This document shows, piece after piece, positions 33,855 to 46,340 of a stretch of 64,000 bases of DNA (within the stretch, counting starts at the first letter, position 1; the number at the start of each line of letters is the position of its first letter). Position numbers and translations under genes: made by a program. Source of the stretch: Eremomyces bilateralis CBS 781.70 (Eukaryota > Ascomycota > Dothideomycetes > Eremomycetales > Eremomycetaceae); contig NW_022985079.1 of NCBI RefSeq assembly GCF_010015585.1, positions 470,536 through 534,535 of the forward strand, given 5' to 3'. The notes beneath the pieces are model-generated. The model did no database searches, was not told where the DNA came from, and saw nothing but the letters and a program-made list of their open reading frames with translations.

Positions 33855-35978
33855 CTAGTGGAGACCATATACTTGAGGGTGCGGAAGATCGAAGAGGGCC
33901 ATTCGTGTGCCGGTTGGATATTTATCCTGCAAGGCTAAGGCAATTCGGACCTCGTGCCCATACTTGCGACATCAGAACTGGTCGATCGATCTCGTATCGG
34001 GCAGAATTGAAGGCGGTGCAGCGGTGCTCGCCTGCGATTCTAGAGCGAGTAAGCAAACATGAATGCAGGAGATGCGTATGACGGGTCCGCCAAATTGTTC
34101 TCTATAGAGCCGAAGGTCGCACGGTATTTTGGTTTGATCTCGATCCATTCGCCCCAAGGGCATTCTATTGAGGATCCGGCGCCGAACAAGGGCATCAAAG
34201 AGATTGGATGAACCGCTGGGCAGTCCATCATACAGCTCATTGGTCCCACCGGAGGGAACACCCATTCCAGCATGACTGCGAAGCAAGCAAACAGGGCTGA
34301 CTCACGGTTCGAGACGAAGTCCGACGGTCAGGGCATTTGCGCATCATCTCACCGACTTTCCTCTCTCATTACAAACACCGTCGGACCATCGTCAGGCGAC
34401 AAGATTGCTTGCCATTGTCCACCGTCGAAGTCCGAAGAAACGCCTGAACTGGTCAAGCCAGTTATGCAGCATCATCTATACTACGATGCTAAGCTGTTTC
34501 CGGCTACGTTAGTGTTCTTCGCCGTGCGATTGGGGCGCCTGATGATAGAAGTTTCGTGCTGAGCAAACCGTTTCGGTCGTACAGGTGCAGGGACGGGGCA
34601 GTTTTGCCTACTCTAGCCAAGTAGGAGACGGTGAAATCCTACCAACTAGATGCAACATGATCGAGCTTATAGAGAAATAGTTAAATAACAAATGCTAGAA
34701 TCGAGGAGTGACTGGGAAACGCAGATGAGGACAAAATGTGGAAAGCTTTCACTGTCAAGAGCGAATTAGCGATATTGTCTCCGTCGAGCCAAATATGACT
34801 TGCTCTCCACGGGTTTTCCAATACTTACCTATTAGTGATCTAAGATTCGAGGTCGTCTAGCAGGTTGAAGGCCCATATCCGGTTACTTAAGATGGCAGCT
34901 ATCGTGGCTTTCCAAGTTTGCTGTCCGAGTCTCCCAAGCTAGAACTTGTTCATCGCGTATCCTTAGTATTGTCCACCCTTATACCTGTCACAACATCACA
35001 TATCAAGCAAGAGAATTAGAGAAGTGTGCCGACTTCGGGGAAAACCGCAGCGATTAATAGGTGTATTATTACTTTCCTTACTCTTCCGAGTTCTTCTCAG
35101 TCGTGAGCATGGGATTCAGATACAGTTGAAGTACCCTGTCTAGCTCTCCTTTGCTATTGGTCGAAGATAAGACGCGTGGATATCCCTTGGCGACATCAAC
35201 ACCATCCGCGGAAACCATCTTGATTCCTCCTAATCGCACTCCCATATCTCCGTTTTATCTGCATCGATCGCGACATCGTCGTCGATTCCTCACTATCCCG
35301 GTGATCCATGGCTCCATCGAAATGCCCGATCTCCCGAGCCGTCGATATTGCCCGGTTGCTGGGCTCTCGTGGGAGCGGCAGATCCACTCTCTGCTTTGCT
35401 TTCTCCGCTGGCGTGGAGTCTCCCCCTGGGGCCAGGGCTGAAGAATGGTCGCTGTTCTTGTGGTAAATTCGGAAGATGTTCTATTACCCCCAATTGTAAC
35501 CGGTAGTCGACTTGAACGCCATCAGCTTCTCCGGTAGTGGGATGCCCACAGGATGGCACCCACTGCTGATTCCATGCCGGAGCGGCATCAAAGCAACCAT
35601 TCCTTTCATCCTATTTTGATCAGTGGATCCCATTTTGCCATATGCTATTTGCTCGTGCAGCTTATTACTTTCATAAGTCAGTGCTATAAACCGGATTAGT
35701 CTATAAATTCCTTTTTTCTGTTTTTATTCTAGTCTCGCTCGCCAAAGGTTCCGTCAAATGGCAAAGTGCCTCTTCTAGTGCCTTGACTAACCATAATATC
35801 GACGATATCTTTGAAATTCATAGCATCTCTATCTTTCTGCCGTGCCTGGAGTGAAAGCTTGTTGAACTTTGAGCCACAAAAATCTAGAGTCTTTCAGGTT
35901 GTCCTCTTGATCTCTCCTTAAAGACGATTTGCTAGCACACGATCCGAGCTTCGAAGGGGCTTAACGGAGATAAGGACA
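33855..35978. other. Intergenic, niaD promoter side
   Basis: Contains the probable first exon of the orphan minus-strand gene (to 34273) and then about 1.7 kb with no gene. Close to niaD there are GATA-type sites, for example AGATAA at about 35967 and CTATCT near 35828, consistent with nitrogen control. No NirA-type CTCCGHGG was noticed near the niaD start. Confidence 0.45.
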
Positions 35979-38780
35979 ATGCATTCTATAACAGAGGATG
36001 AGAAGGATATAATCAAACGCCTTACGGCCAGGTTACCGCCTACGCCACCCGCCGAACCGGACTGGAGCGATACTAGCTCGATCTCAAACGAAGAAGCTGA
36101 ACTCGATGGCTTCACGCAAAAACCACCGGCCTTTCCTCTTCCACCACCAACCAACCCACCTCAAGAGATCCTCGACATAGACTCAAAAACACCCGACGCA
36201 CATGTCCCCCGTGATGCGAGATTGATTCGACTGACAGGAGTTCATCCATTCAACGTCGAGGCTCCTCTGACGGACCTTTTCAACGAAGGGTTTTTGACCT
36301 CTCCGGAACTTTTCTACGTTCGGAATCATGGAGCGGTACCGCAAGTGGAAGAAGCCTCCCTGTTTGATTGGGAATTTACTGTCGAGGGTCTCGTCGACAG
36401 GCCGTTCAAAATATCCTTACGATCGTTAATGGAAGACTACGCGGACCAGATCATCACTGTCCCGGTCACGTTGGTCTGCGCCGGTAATCGCCGAAAAGAA
36501 CAGAACATGGTCCGCAAGTCGAAGGGGTTCTCCTGGGGTCCGGGTGGAGTGTCGACCGCCCTTTTCACCGGCGTCCCAATGTCTGCAATCATCGCTGCTG
36601 CCAAACCCACGCGGCGGGCGAGATATGTGTGCATGGAGGGGGCGGACAAACTTCCCAATGGATATTACGGAACGAGTGTGAAGCGCAACTGGGTGCAAGA
36701 TCCCAATCGAGGGATCATGCTGGCCTGGAAGATGAACGGTGAACTGCTACGCCCCGACCATGGACGCCCCTTGAGGGCCGTCATCCCTGGGCAGATTGGG
36801 GGACGCAGCGTGAAATGGCTGACGAAATTGATTCTGACCGAAAGCCCCAGCGATAACTGGTATCATATTAACGATAACCGGGTTCTCCCGTAAGTGCCTT
36901 CATATTGGCTGTGGCTCGCAAGACGCTGATATTGAACAATAGGACCATGGTTTCGCCGGAAGAATCCGCAGCAGATCCAAGTTGGTGGACCGATGACCGA
37001 TACGCCATATACGATCTCAATTCCAATTCAGCCATCGCATACCCCGCGCATGATGAAGTCTTACCCCTCTCCACCCGCGCGGTTGAAACGTACGATGTGC
37101 GCGGCTACGCGTATGGTGGTGGTGGCCGGAGAATCACACGAGTGGAGATCACCCTTGACAAAGGGAAGACCTGGCGACTCGCCAAAATCGACTACCCAGA
37201 GGACAGGTACCGAGAAGCTTTAGAAAATACAAATCTCTATGGCGGCCGCTTGGATATGTTCTGGCGCGAAACTTCGTTCTGCTGGTGCTTCTGGTCATTG
37301 GCCATCTCGACCGATGATCTCGCGGCCAGTGCAGATATCATGGTGCGATGCATGGACGAAGGGTTGGCCCTCCAGCCCCGTGAAATGTACTGGAGCGCCT
37401 TGGGCATGATGAACAACCCGTGGTTCCGCATTGTCATACACCGTGAGAACGACACCATGCGGTTTGAACATCCTACACAACCTGCTTTAATGCCCGGAGG
37501 ATGGATGGAAAGGGTGAAAAAGGAAGGAGGGAACCTTGTGAACGGATTTTGGGGCGAACGTATGGGCTCCGTCGTTGACGAGGAGCAAGTGATGCCAGAA
37601 ATTAAGGAAGACATCAAGATGACCAAGGACGGGATCGATCGGATCATCGAAATCGATGAGCTGAGAAAACATGACACTGAAGAGGAGCCGTGGTTTGTGG
37701 TTGATGGAGAAGTGTACAATGGGACTGCATTTTTGAAGGACCATCCGGGCGGCGCGCAAAGTATAATAAGTGCCGCTGGTCTGGACTCCACTGACGAGTT
37801 TGTGGCAATCCGTACGTGCTTCCCCCGTTCCCATGGTTCAAGTCACTGATGATTTATTAGACAGCGAAACGGCAAAAGCGATGATGTCTTCCTACCACAT
37901 CGGATCTCTTTCGGAGGTATCACAGAGCATCTTGGCAGAAGGTTCATCGGATTCGTCGGGTAGCAACACCTCACGACCTTTGTTTTTGGATGCTAGAGGA
38001 TGGAATTCCGCGGCGCTTCACAGCAAGAAAATCGTGTCGTGGGACACGAGAATTTTTACATTCCAGTTGGAGCACGAGGAACAGCTCCTTGGACTACCCG
38101 TCGGCCGGCATCTGATGATGCGCCTTAAGGATCCCGATGACCAGCAGACGGTCGTTCGGGCATACACGCCTATCAGCGAGCAAACCACACCGGGGTTCGT
38201 GGATGTCCTTGTCAAAGTCTACTTCGACACAACCGAGCAGAAGGGAGGCAAGATGACGAAGGCCTTGGACCAACTTCCGGTGGGAGGACGAGTATATTTC
38301 AAGGGGCCGATTGGCAAGTTCGAGTATCTTGGGAAGGGATTGTGCAGCATCAATGGGGACCGACGCACGGTTCGAGAGTTCAGGATGATATGTGGCGGAA
38401 GCGGCATCACTCCGATCTATCAGGTCCTCCGCGCGATCATGCAGGATCCGAACGATGGCACACATTGCACAGTCTTAGACGGGAATCGTCTGGAGGAAGA
38501 TATTCTCTGTAAAGACGAGTTGGATGCGTTCGCGGCTGGCAATCCTGACCGATGTAGGATCTTGCACACTTTGACAAAGGCAGGAGACGGATGGCAGGGG
38601 TTGACGGGTCGCATTGGTGAGAATCTGCTGGCAGAGACTTGCCCGTCCCCGTATGATGACAATCATGAAGGGCAGAGTGATACACTGGTCCTCATATGCG
38701 GCCCAGGAGCTCTGGAGAAGACGGCGCACAAAGTTCTGACGGGTCTTGGTTGGAAGGATGACGATCTACTGTTTTTTTGA
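35979..38780 (+). CDS. niaD: Nitrate reductase [NADPH]
   Basis: Cytosolic enzyme reducing nitrate to nitrite with NAD(P)H. Exons 35979-36889, 36943-37811, 37861-38780; 899 residues (A. nidulans NiaD is about 873). Domain order is complete. Molybdopterin domain: FYVRNHGAVPQV, and VTLVCAGNRRKEQN with the Mo-ligating Cys167; SVKWLTKL; then the dimerisation domain (TYDVRGYAYGGGGRRI, MFWRETSFCWCFW). Cytochrome b5 domain: WFVVDGEVYNGTAFLKDHPGGAQSI with heme ligands His571 and His594, the latter codon split by intron 2. FAD domain: VGRHLMMRL and VVRAYTPISE. NAD(P)H domain: MICGGSGITPIYQVLRAI and the terminal GLGWKDDDLLFF. The product feeds niiA, which lies 915 bases downstream on the same strand. 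Confidence 0.98.
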
Positions 38781-39695
38781 GGAATATGATTGGACAATTG
38801 ATGCATCTTCCATTACTGTGTCGTTTGAGTGTATGTGACGAAGACCTAGCAGACAACAATGCTATCGTCAATATTAGACGTCTCTAGATGACGTCTCTAG
38901 ATTCCATCTCTCGATTAGAATCGTTGTTGCTGTGATCTCGTCTTGGGCTTGGCAGCAGGGGAGCGCGTCAGGGACCCCTGTCCATCTGCGAGTCTTATCT
39001 TTCATCCACTTCTCCTGATGAACATTTCCTATCTTCTATCGCCCTTTGCCTTTCCCGCGGAGATTGTCCATATTACCGATAACTGATATTGAACGTCCGC
39101 TACTCCAGCCTCCAGGCCATGGAGAAAGGTGATATTACGGGGGTTTGGAACTTCCGGCGCTGTTGGCTACGCGCTCTCGGGTCGATCATCGGAAATGACA
39201 CCACCATCGAGGCGTATCCAACTGCGGGTCATCGCCCAGGCCTCAGATCCCATTCATATCACTCCTAAGATGTCCGCGACCATTCGTGGGGTAGCGAATA
39301 GGATGACGCTGATTGTGAGATACAAGGGCTGGCGTGCTCTTTGAGGCATGACGATCGGCCCAGTAGAATCTGTACCGCGGAACTGTACATCTCTTGATCA
39401 TGTTCTTCGGAGTCTGAGTACTTTTTGGACCATCTATTGTGCGAATTTCTTTTACTGCAGTCACCGATCCTACTTCTTCTTCTATGTCTCGGATGTCGAG
39501 TTTGTGGGAGAAGTTCGATCATCCACATCCTGCTATTAGCTTAGCTGTGTAATACCTTCTGTTACTCTCTTTCAATTCATGACCTTGTAGATTCATTTGG
39601 CAGTCCCAAGTCCCGTGTCTAGTCTCCGTCCTATCGATACGCAGTGCGAACAGCTCGAAGGACCCAAATATAGCTGCGGAACAACCTTCTAAAGC
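38781..39695. promoter_or_regulatory. niaD-niiA intergenic region with nitrogen-control sites
   Basis: 915 bases between niaD stop and niiA start. A NirA-type site (CCGCGGAG, reverse of CTCCGCGG, consensus CTCCGHGG) lies at 39055-39062. Four HGATAR sites for AreA-type GATA factors lie within about 90 bases: TTATCT 38995-39000, CTATCT 39029-39034, CTATCG 39036-39041 and CGATAA 39077-39082. A near-miss CCGCGGAA is at about 39379. The cluster is about 610-700 bases upstream of the niiA start, as expected for a nitrate-induced, ammonium-repressed gene. Confidence 0.7.
39055..39062 (-). promoter_or_regulatory. Candidate NirA binding site
   Basis: CTCCGCGG on the minus strand, matching CTCCGHGG exactly, flanked by four GATA sites. 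Position and context support it; a single 8-mer alone would be weak. Confidence 0.55.
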
Positions 39696-42600
39696 ATGGG
39701 ATTCCACGAGCAGAGCGGTTCGGGGTACAGTGCCACCGAGGCGAGGAAGGCGACGGAACAGGTCGAGACGCCGAAACTCCAGAATACGCTCCCGAATGGA
39801 GACAGCAAGAGAAAGCGGATTGTCGTGGTTGGGCTGGGAATGGTTGGCATTGCCTTCATGTTAGTACCGAACTTGCTCAACCCTCATGATGTGGTGTGAA
39901 AGCCCTGACAACTTTTGCTCTCTAGCGAAAAGATCATGAAGCTGGATGCGAGACGCCGCGAATACGATATAGTCGTCATCGGCGACGAGCCTCATTTGGC
40001 ATACAATCGCGTTGGCTTGACATCATTCTTCCAGCATCGTGTGGTTGAGAACCTATATCTTAATTCCAAAGAATGGGTGGGTTGATATAGTATCCCAATC
40101 AGGAATGGCCATTAACATCGAGCGTTGCAGTATTCATCGATGCCCGAGGGCTCGCTCACATACCATCTCAACACACTGGTGACATCCATCGACTCCGCCA
40201 ATAAAACAGTGACCACTGCCTTGGGGCAGACGGTTGATTACGATATCCTCGTTCTGGCTACCGGATCCAACGCTGTCCTGCCAAAACATACCCCTGGTCA
40301 TGACGCAAAGGGAGTATTCGTGTATCGGACAATAGGAGATCTTCAAGACCTGATATCTTTTTCCGCAACGAAAAAGGGTACAGTCGGTGCTGTGGTTGGA
40401 GGTGGGTTGTTGGGTCTGGAGGCTGCAAAGGCTATGATCGACTTGGGCGAGTTCAACAAGGTCAAGCTCGTCGAGAGAAACCGTTGGGTCCTGTCGCGTC
40501 AGCTAGACAGCGAGGCTGGCTCAATGGTTGTCGAACAGGTGAGGAAATTGGGGCTTGATGTGCTGTTAAGCAAGCGAGTGGGTCGGATTGAGACCGATGA
40601 GGAGCATAACGTCACCGGGGTGACGTTTGAGGATGGGGAGAAGATGGATTGCTCCTGCGTATGCTTCGCTGTAAGTTCTGGCTTTGAACTATTGACCGAA
40701 TTCCCCTAGCTCACTATCAGCTTAGATTGGTGTCCGACCACGCGATGGTCTAGCCCAGAAATCCGGCATTCGCTGCACTGACCGCGGAGGCGGAATCGTT
40801 GTCCACCCCGATCTTTCAACCTCTGTTCCCGATATCTATGCCATTGGCGAATGCGCCTCATGGGAGAACCAGACGTTCGGATTAATCGCCCCTGGCGTTG
40901 AAATGGCCGATGTCCTCGCATTCAACCTCACTCAAGCCAAAGCGCACGCGCCTCGCGCCTTCAAGCGACCGGATCTATCGACGAAGCTGAAACTGCTCGG
41001 CGTCGAGGTCGCAAGTTTTGGAGATTTCTTCGCCGACCGCGATGGACCTAAAGAACTCCCAAAGAAGCACGGAGCGAGCAAAGTTGTCAGAGAAGGTGTC
41101 ATTGACGCGAAAGATCGCGTGAAGTCTCTTACAGAAGGTCCACCGCCACCTCCCGTCAAGGCGGTGACCTACAAGGATCCTTTCCAGCAAGTGTACAAAA
41201 AGTACCTCTTCACCGTTGATGGCAAATACCTTCTTGGAGGGATGATGATCGGCGACACCAGCGATTACGTGAGATTGGTTCCGTTCGTGAAGAACCAGAA
41301 ACTGCTCGAGGTACCTCCAAGCGAATTCATCCTTGGAAAGAAAGGCGACGAGGACGCGGATGACTTGTAAGTTTGAGTTCGGGACCTCGAGAACTAGAAG
41401 AGAACTAACGATGCACTGGCCGGATGACACCCAAATATGTTCTTGTCATAACGTCACCAAAGGAGACGTCGTGAAGGTGGTCAAAGATGGTACGTGCAAG
41501 AGCATCGGAGACGTGAAGGCATGCACCAAGGCAGGAACGGGATGCGGTGGATGCATGCCACTCGTCCAGACCATCTTCAACAAGACAATGGAATCCATGG
41601 GCCAGGAAGTTAAGAACCATCTCTGCCCACATTTTGAATACTCACGCGCGGATCTTTTCAACATCATCTTTGTCAAGCAGCTTCAGAACTTCGAAGACAT
41701 CATGAAACATTGTGGGAAGGAGCCGGACTCTCTCGGTTGCGAAGCTTGCAAACCGACCATCGGCTCCATCATTGCGAGCTTGTTCAACAAGCACCTTTTG
41801 GACGACCGACGTCGGGGCCTACAGGAAACCAACGATCGGTTCCTGGCCAACATTCAGCGCAACGGAACCTTCTCTGTTGTCCCTCGGCTCGCGGGAGGCG
41901 AGATCACCCCCGATAAGCTCATCATCATCGGAACCGTCGCGAAGAAATATGGATTATACACGAAGATTACCGGAGGACAGCGGATAGATATGTTCGGGGC
42001 GAGGAAACAAGATCTTGTCGATATCTGGACCGAGTTAATCGATGGTGGGATGGAATCAGGGCACGCGTATGCCAAATCTCTTCGAACGGTGAAGTCATGT
42101 GTCGGTACGACGTGGTGTCGTTTCGGCATCGGCGACAGCGTCGGCATGGCTGTTCGACTCGAGGAGCGTTATAAGAGTGTACGAGCGCCCCATAAACTCA
42201 AAGGAGGTGTGTCTGGCTGCGTGCGAGAGTGTGCGGAGGCACAAAACAAGGACTTCGGGCTCATTGCCACCGAGAAAGGTTTCAACATCTTCGTTGGCGG
42301 GAACGGCGGCGCGAAACCACGGCACTCGGAAATCCTGGCAACCGACGTTCCTCCAGACGAAGTCATTCCGATCCTCGACCGATACCTTGCATTCTACATC
42401 CGCACGGCCGACAAGCTACAAAGAACGGCGAGGTGGATCGAGAACTTACCAGGAGGCATCAAGTATCTCCGGGAAGTCATCCTCAGTGACAAGCTCGGTA
42501 TCTGTGCGGATTTGGAGAAACAAATGGAGGACCTGGTCGCGTCGTACTTCTGCGAATGGACCGAAGTGGTCAAAGATCCTAAGCGACGGGAGCTGTTCAA

Positions 42601-43303
42601 GCAGTTTGCAAACACCGACGAACAACTTCTCGATCCCATCGACCCCGTCCAGGACCGGGACCAGCATCGGCCCGCCCATTGGCCCAAAGAATCCGTCACC
42701 GAAGACTTCCGCAACCACAAGTGGAGCGACCTGGCATGGCAGCCCCTCGTTGAGTCGGCCCGCTTCCGAGACACGGCAACGGGAGACTCGGCAGCGGTCA
42801 AGCGAGGAGACACCCAGCTCGCCGTGTTCAAGGTCCGAGGGAAATACTACTGCACCCAGCAGATGTGCCCTCATAAGCGCGCCTTCGTCCTGTCCGACGG
42901 TCTCGTGGGCGAGGATCTCGCGACCAACAAGCTCTGGGTCTCGTGTCCGTTGCACAAACGCAACTACGACCTGAAGGGCCCGCAGGCTGGCGCGTGCGCA
43001 ACCGATTCCGCGCTGAATATCGCCACCTTCCCCGTGGAGGAGCGTGACGATGGGTGGGTATATGCCAAGCTGCCTCCGGTCGATGAGCTGGACTCTGTGC
43101 TTGGGACGGAGAAATGGAAGGTCAGGAAGGAGGAGACCGAGGGCGATGGGCAGTTCAAGAAACTGGACGAGCGGCTGAGAGGACTAAAAGGGCGGAAAGG
43201 CATCAAAGCAAGCGACTTGGATGGCTGCAATGGCGAAAAGAGGGCGGCTGCAGCGATCTTGAATGGCGAGCGGCGGGAGGTCGCCGATACATTGGACTTC
43301 TGA
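39696..43303 (+). CDS. niiA: Nitrite reductase [NAD(P)H], assimilatory
   Basis: Six-electron reduction of nitrite to ammonium. Exons 39696-39859, 39926-40076, 40131-40670, 40726-41366, 41419-43303; 1126 residues if intron 4 is 41367-41418 (A. nidulans NiiA is about 1104). Domains: FAD/NAD(P)H oxidoreductase ([45 protein letters not shown]); BFD-like [2Fe-2S] site ([12 protein letters not shown] ... [10 protein letters not shown]); ferredoxin-like half domain; siroheme/[4Fe-4S] site with C-X5-C (CVGTTWC) and C-X3-C ([11 protein letters not shown]); and a C-terminal Rieske-type [2Fe-2S] domain with CPH and CPLH. Oddity: intron 4 has a perfect donor and CTAAC branch point, but ends in TG instead of AG; the only AG choices would leave an intron of 31-34 bases. 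Confidence 0.95.
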
Positions 43304-43862
43304 AAGGCAATCTGCGGCGTGAGTATTTAGCGAGTTCTACATTGTACAGTAACGGTTTTAGACGAATGACTCAGGGATGACTTTTCCATGAAACTTAATT
43401 GCTAATATATAGCAGCTAATTGAAAAACTTCACATTTTGAACCAATGGCAGAAATTAAAATGTCTCGCATCCAAACCAACCTGTCCCGTCCAAACAAAGA
43501 GAAATTGTCAATTTTGTGAAAAATCATCCGAAACGATCTTCACTTCGCCGCTTTTGTCCGCGGTAACCATCCACTCCCCCAAGCACCGTGATAACGTGGC
43601 ATCCGGACCTCATCTAAGCGTCCCGGCCATGCCTGCATCCACATCCAATCCGTCCAGGAGCAGCCGAAGCCGTCATCCCGAACATTCCTTCAACATTATG
43701 AAGAAATAGAAGCGATCCACCCCGCCGGTTCGTGTCGGTACTGTCCTTCGAAGCAATCAGACTGCGAGGGGTACACGGACGGGAACGATGAGCACGTGGT
43801 GGAGAGTATGGGACGAAGCGCTCTGTCGCGAGCGCAATTTGACGTCACCTATTGACGGCAGC
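43304..43862. other. Convergent intergenic spacer
   Basis: 3' side of niiA (+) and of a small gene (-). AT-rich near 43380-43440. Nothing recognised. Confidence 0.4.
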
Positions 43863-44087
43863 CTAGCGAGAGTGCATGTAGGTGGCAACTGCTTCGGCAT
43901 GCGTAGCTTTGGCTTGGTTCTCGACGCTCTTCGGGTCTGAAGGCTCGCCCTGGGTCGATTGCTGCTGAACGGGCTTCGAGTCGGTCTGTCGGGATGACAG
44001 AGAATGCAGGATTCGGGAGACCGTCGAGGTGCTTTTGGTGGTCGACTGGGTCTGGATGGAGGAGGTATCGGAAGCGGGACCAGCCAT
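43863..44087 (-). CDS. Small Ser/Thr/Gln-rich hypothetical protein (74 aa)
   Basis: Starts MAGPASDTSSIQTQSTTKS and ends AKATHAEAVATYMHSR; unrecognised. It is hydrophilic, probably disordered, with no signal peptide. The start chosen is the ATG at 44087, because the upstream extension (to 44273) reads through the TATA box and leader. A TATAAA on the same strand about 175 bases upstream and a pyrimidine-poor leader suggest a strongly transcribed small gene. No neighbour hints at a role. Confidence 0.5.
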   Translation of the reverse strand: MAGPASDTSSIQTQSTTKSTSTVSRILHSLSSRQTDSKPVQQQSTQGEPSDPKSVENQAKATHAEAVATYMHSR

Positions 44088-44258
44088 TTCAAGTGATGTG
44101 TTGAGGGAAATGATAGATATTGGTATATCTCGGTAGTAAGTTGAAATTTGAAGTTGAAGAGGAGCTGACTTGTTGCTGAAGCTTTGGCAGTCGAGGACTT
44201 GAACTGTTTGAATCTGGAATGATAGAATAAGAGAACAAAGGGAAGGCGAACTTGTCTC

Positions 44259-44264
44259 TTTATA
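44259..44264 (-). promoter_or_regulatory. TATA box of the 74-aa gene
   Basis: TATAAA on the minus strand within GAAGTATAAAGAGAC, 172 bases before the chosen ATG. TATA boxes are uncommon in filamentous ascomycete housekeeping genes and are associated with regulated ones. Confidence 0.45.
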
Positions 44265-46340
44265 CTTCATCAACTGGTAAAGTCATAAACTCACATTTGA
44301 TTTATCATCCTCCGATCAGTAGTCCTTGTACTCCGATGGGCGCGTATGTCGACAAGTATTGCGTATACGACGATTGACATCGATTGGTTAGGGCGCGGCA
44401 GACGACAGCCACACCACGTCGCGTATGAGAGCATGGGTTGACATGGCATACCGTACGGAGTATTCGTATATGAATCGTCGATGATTAGTGGTATTCGTTG
44501 GCGATGGCGCAGTTGCTTTCTCGTTATAATGGACATGGTGAAGTCCAATGTCGATGCCGGTAAGTGGAAAAGGGCGTGGTGGAGGGTAGCGCTAATCCTA
44601 TCTAGAACACCGAAAGTGGTCGACAGGGGGGGCGCCGTAGGGCGCAGGGCGTTTGGTAGGGCGCCTTTTTTTAGTCTTGAGTCATCTCATCTCCTCTGTA
44701 ATCCATCATGACTAGGTTTTGAATTTTCACCATTAACTAGTTACGCAAGCCATTAGTTATTGAAGTGCCTCAGTACATGACTGCCTTGACTCCATCTAGT
44801 ATGAGTCCCTCCGTCTATTGCGTCAGGGGATGATGATCGGTTTTCCTCTCGTCGCGACACCCTGCCCTTCCACGATGACAAATCTGGACTCCAATCACCG
44901 ATATGACGATGTCTCCTAGCGGCTGGCATAGTCGGAATACCGTTCTCTGGCGACTAGCATATCCGTTCGGAGTTCGGACTGCTACGGCATGACTGTTTTC
45001 GCGGTTTGGGTCTCTTCATGCTGGCAACATGTGGATACTGCTTTGAATTGGCAAATGAAAGCGGGATGACTATAAGGAGCCATTTTCTCCCTTCGCGCTG
45101 CCTTTGAACTAGTCATGCAAGAAGTATAGCTATCCCCCAGCCATTCCACGCCGTGCATTCGACGGAGTACTCCTTTGAACTGACGAATGAAAGGCAAGAT
45201 CTGGGGTATCCCTAGTCGTTCGGCCCATCTGGACGGCACTCCATCGTTGTCTGCATTATCGTGGTCTGGAGCCATCGTCTCCATTGATGATGACTACACA
45301 GATTCTGATTAAACCGACTCTTCTTGCACCTGCTCTCAAATAATCCGAGGCAGCAAACAGGGGATCTGAACTGTGCAGTAGAGCTAGGAAAGCTTTTATA
45401 TAACAAGACTCAGGAAGGGGGATTGTTGAATAGATATCGCGAGCTAGCCAACGTTCTTCACTATGTCTTTCAATGGTCCTTGTCGCACGTGATGTGCTAA
45501 AATGGTTGGGAGTGAGGTGCTGTTGTTACAGCAGCGAAGTTGTTTGTATTGTGTGTTGTGTAAGTTGTGTGTAAGTTGTGTGTTCTAGCTGAATGCCTGG
45601 TCCCCCGGCCCTACAGATATACGAGAGTCACGGCAAGATTATTAATGCAGTTTGTAGCCTTGGACTCCTAGAGCTCATGCCTTGGCCTGCGACAGTCCTT
45701 TATGGTATACCGTACCGCGCGTAACCTTTCTCCCTGTCCTCGTCGTCATCGCTTGTCTGCATTCGCACATTGTCCAGACTGGAGTATATTCTTGCTTGGA
45801 GAACAAGAAAATCAATTTCATATAGTACCTGTCTATATCATAGAATCAATCGAGCTAAACAGAAGCATCCGAGTTCCCTCGGAGGTGGCACACCTGCGCC
45901 CATCATGGAGAAGTTGAGATTTTAGTCGAGCCACTTCGAGAAGCGAGCCTCTGAGCGGCTATTGGTAGATGAAGCATTGCAAGAGCTACGAGTACAGCAT
46001 AAACAGAACGCCGATAAGGCACATGCAAAGAGAAATCCATTGCAGAGGCAGGTATCATTAATATGACCAAGTCTTGAGGCCATTCATTGTGTGGGCGGCC
46101 ATGGGGTCATGTTTGTTCTGCGGGAATATAAATCACAACATCCTCTCCCCTTCTCACTCTTTACTTAAAACACCATCATTTCTGATTTGAACTCTTCATT
46201 TCAGAACAGCCATTACCAAGTCCATAAGCCTTCCATCCTTAAACCTTCTATCATTCATCATTCCGACGCGCTTCAGCAATCCTCATCTATACCCCTCAGA
46301 TTCTCCTCCTTCACCAGTCTAGAGCACACCTTTCACCAAC
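44265..46340. other. Gene-free spacer
   Basis: About 2 kb between two divergent small genes with no supported gene. A short TTGTGTGTAAG repeat occurs at about 45555-45585. Near 46120-46340 the + strand becomes CT-rich with a TATA box, the core promoter and leader of the 70-aa gene. Confidence 0.5.
46127..46132 (+). promoter_or_regulatory. TATA box of the 70-aa gene
   Basis: TATAAA within GGGAATATAAATCAC, 214 bases before the ATG at 46341, followed by a CT-rich tract (CCTCTCCCCTTCTCACTC) that usually marks the transcription start in moulds. Confidence 0.5.
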
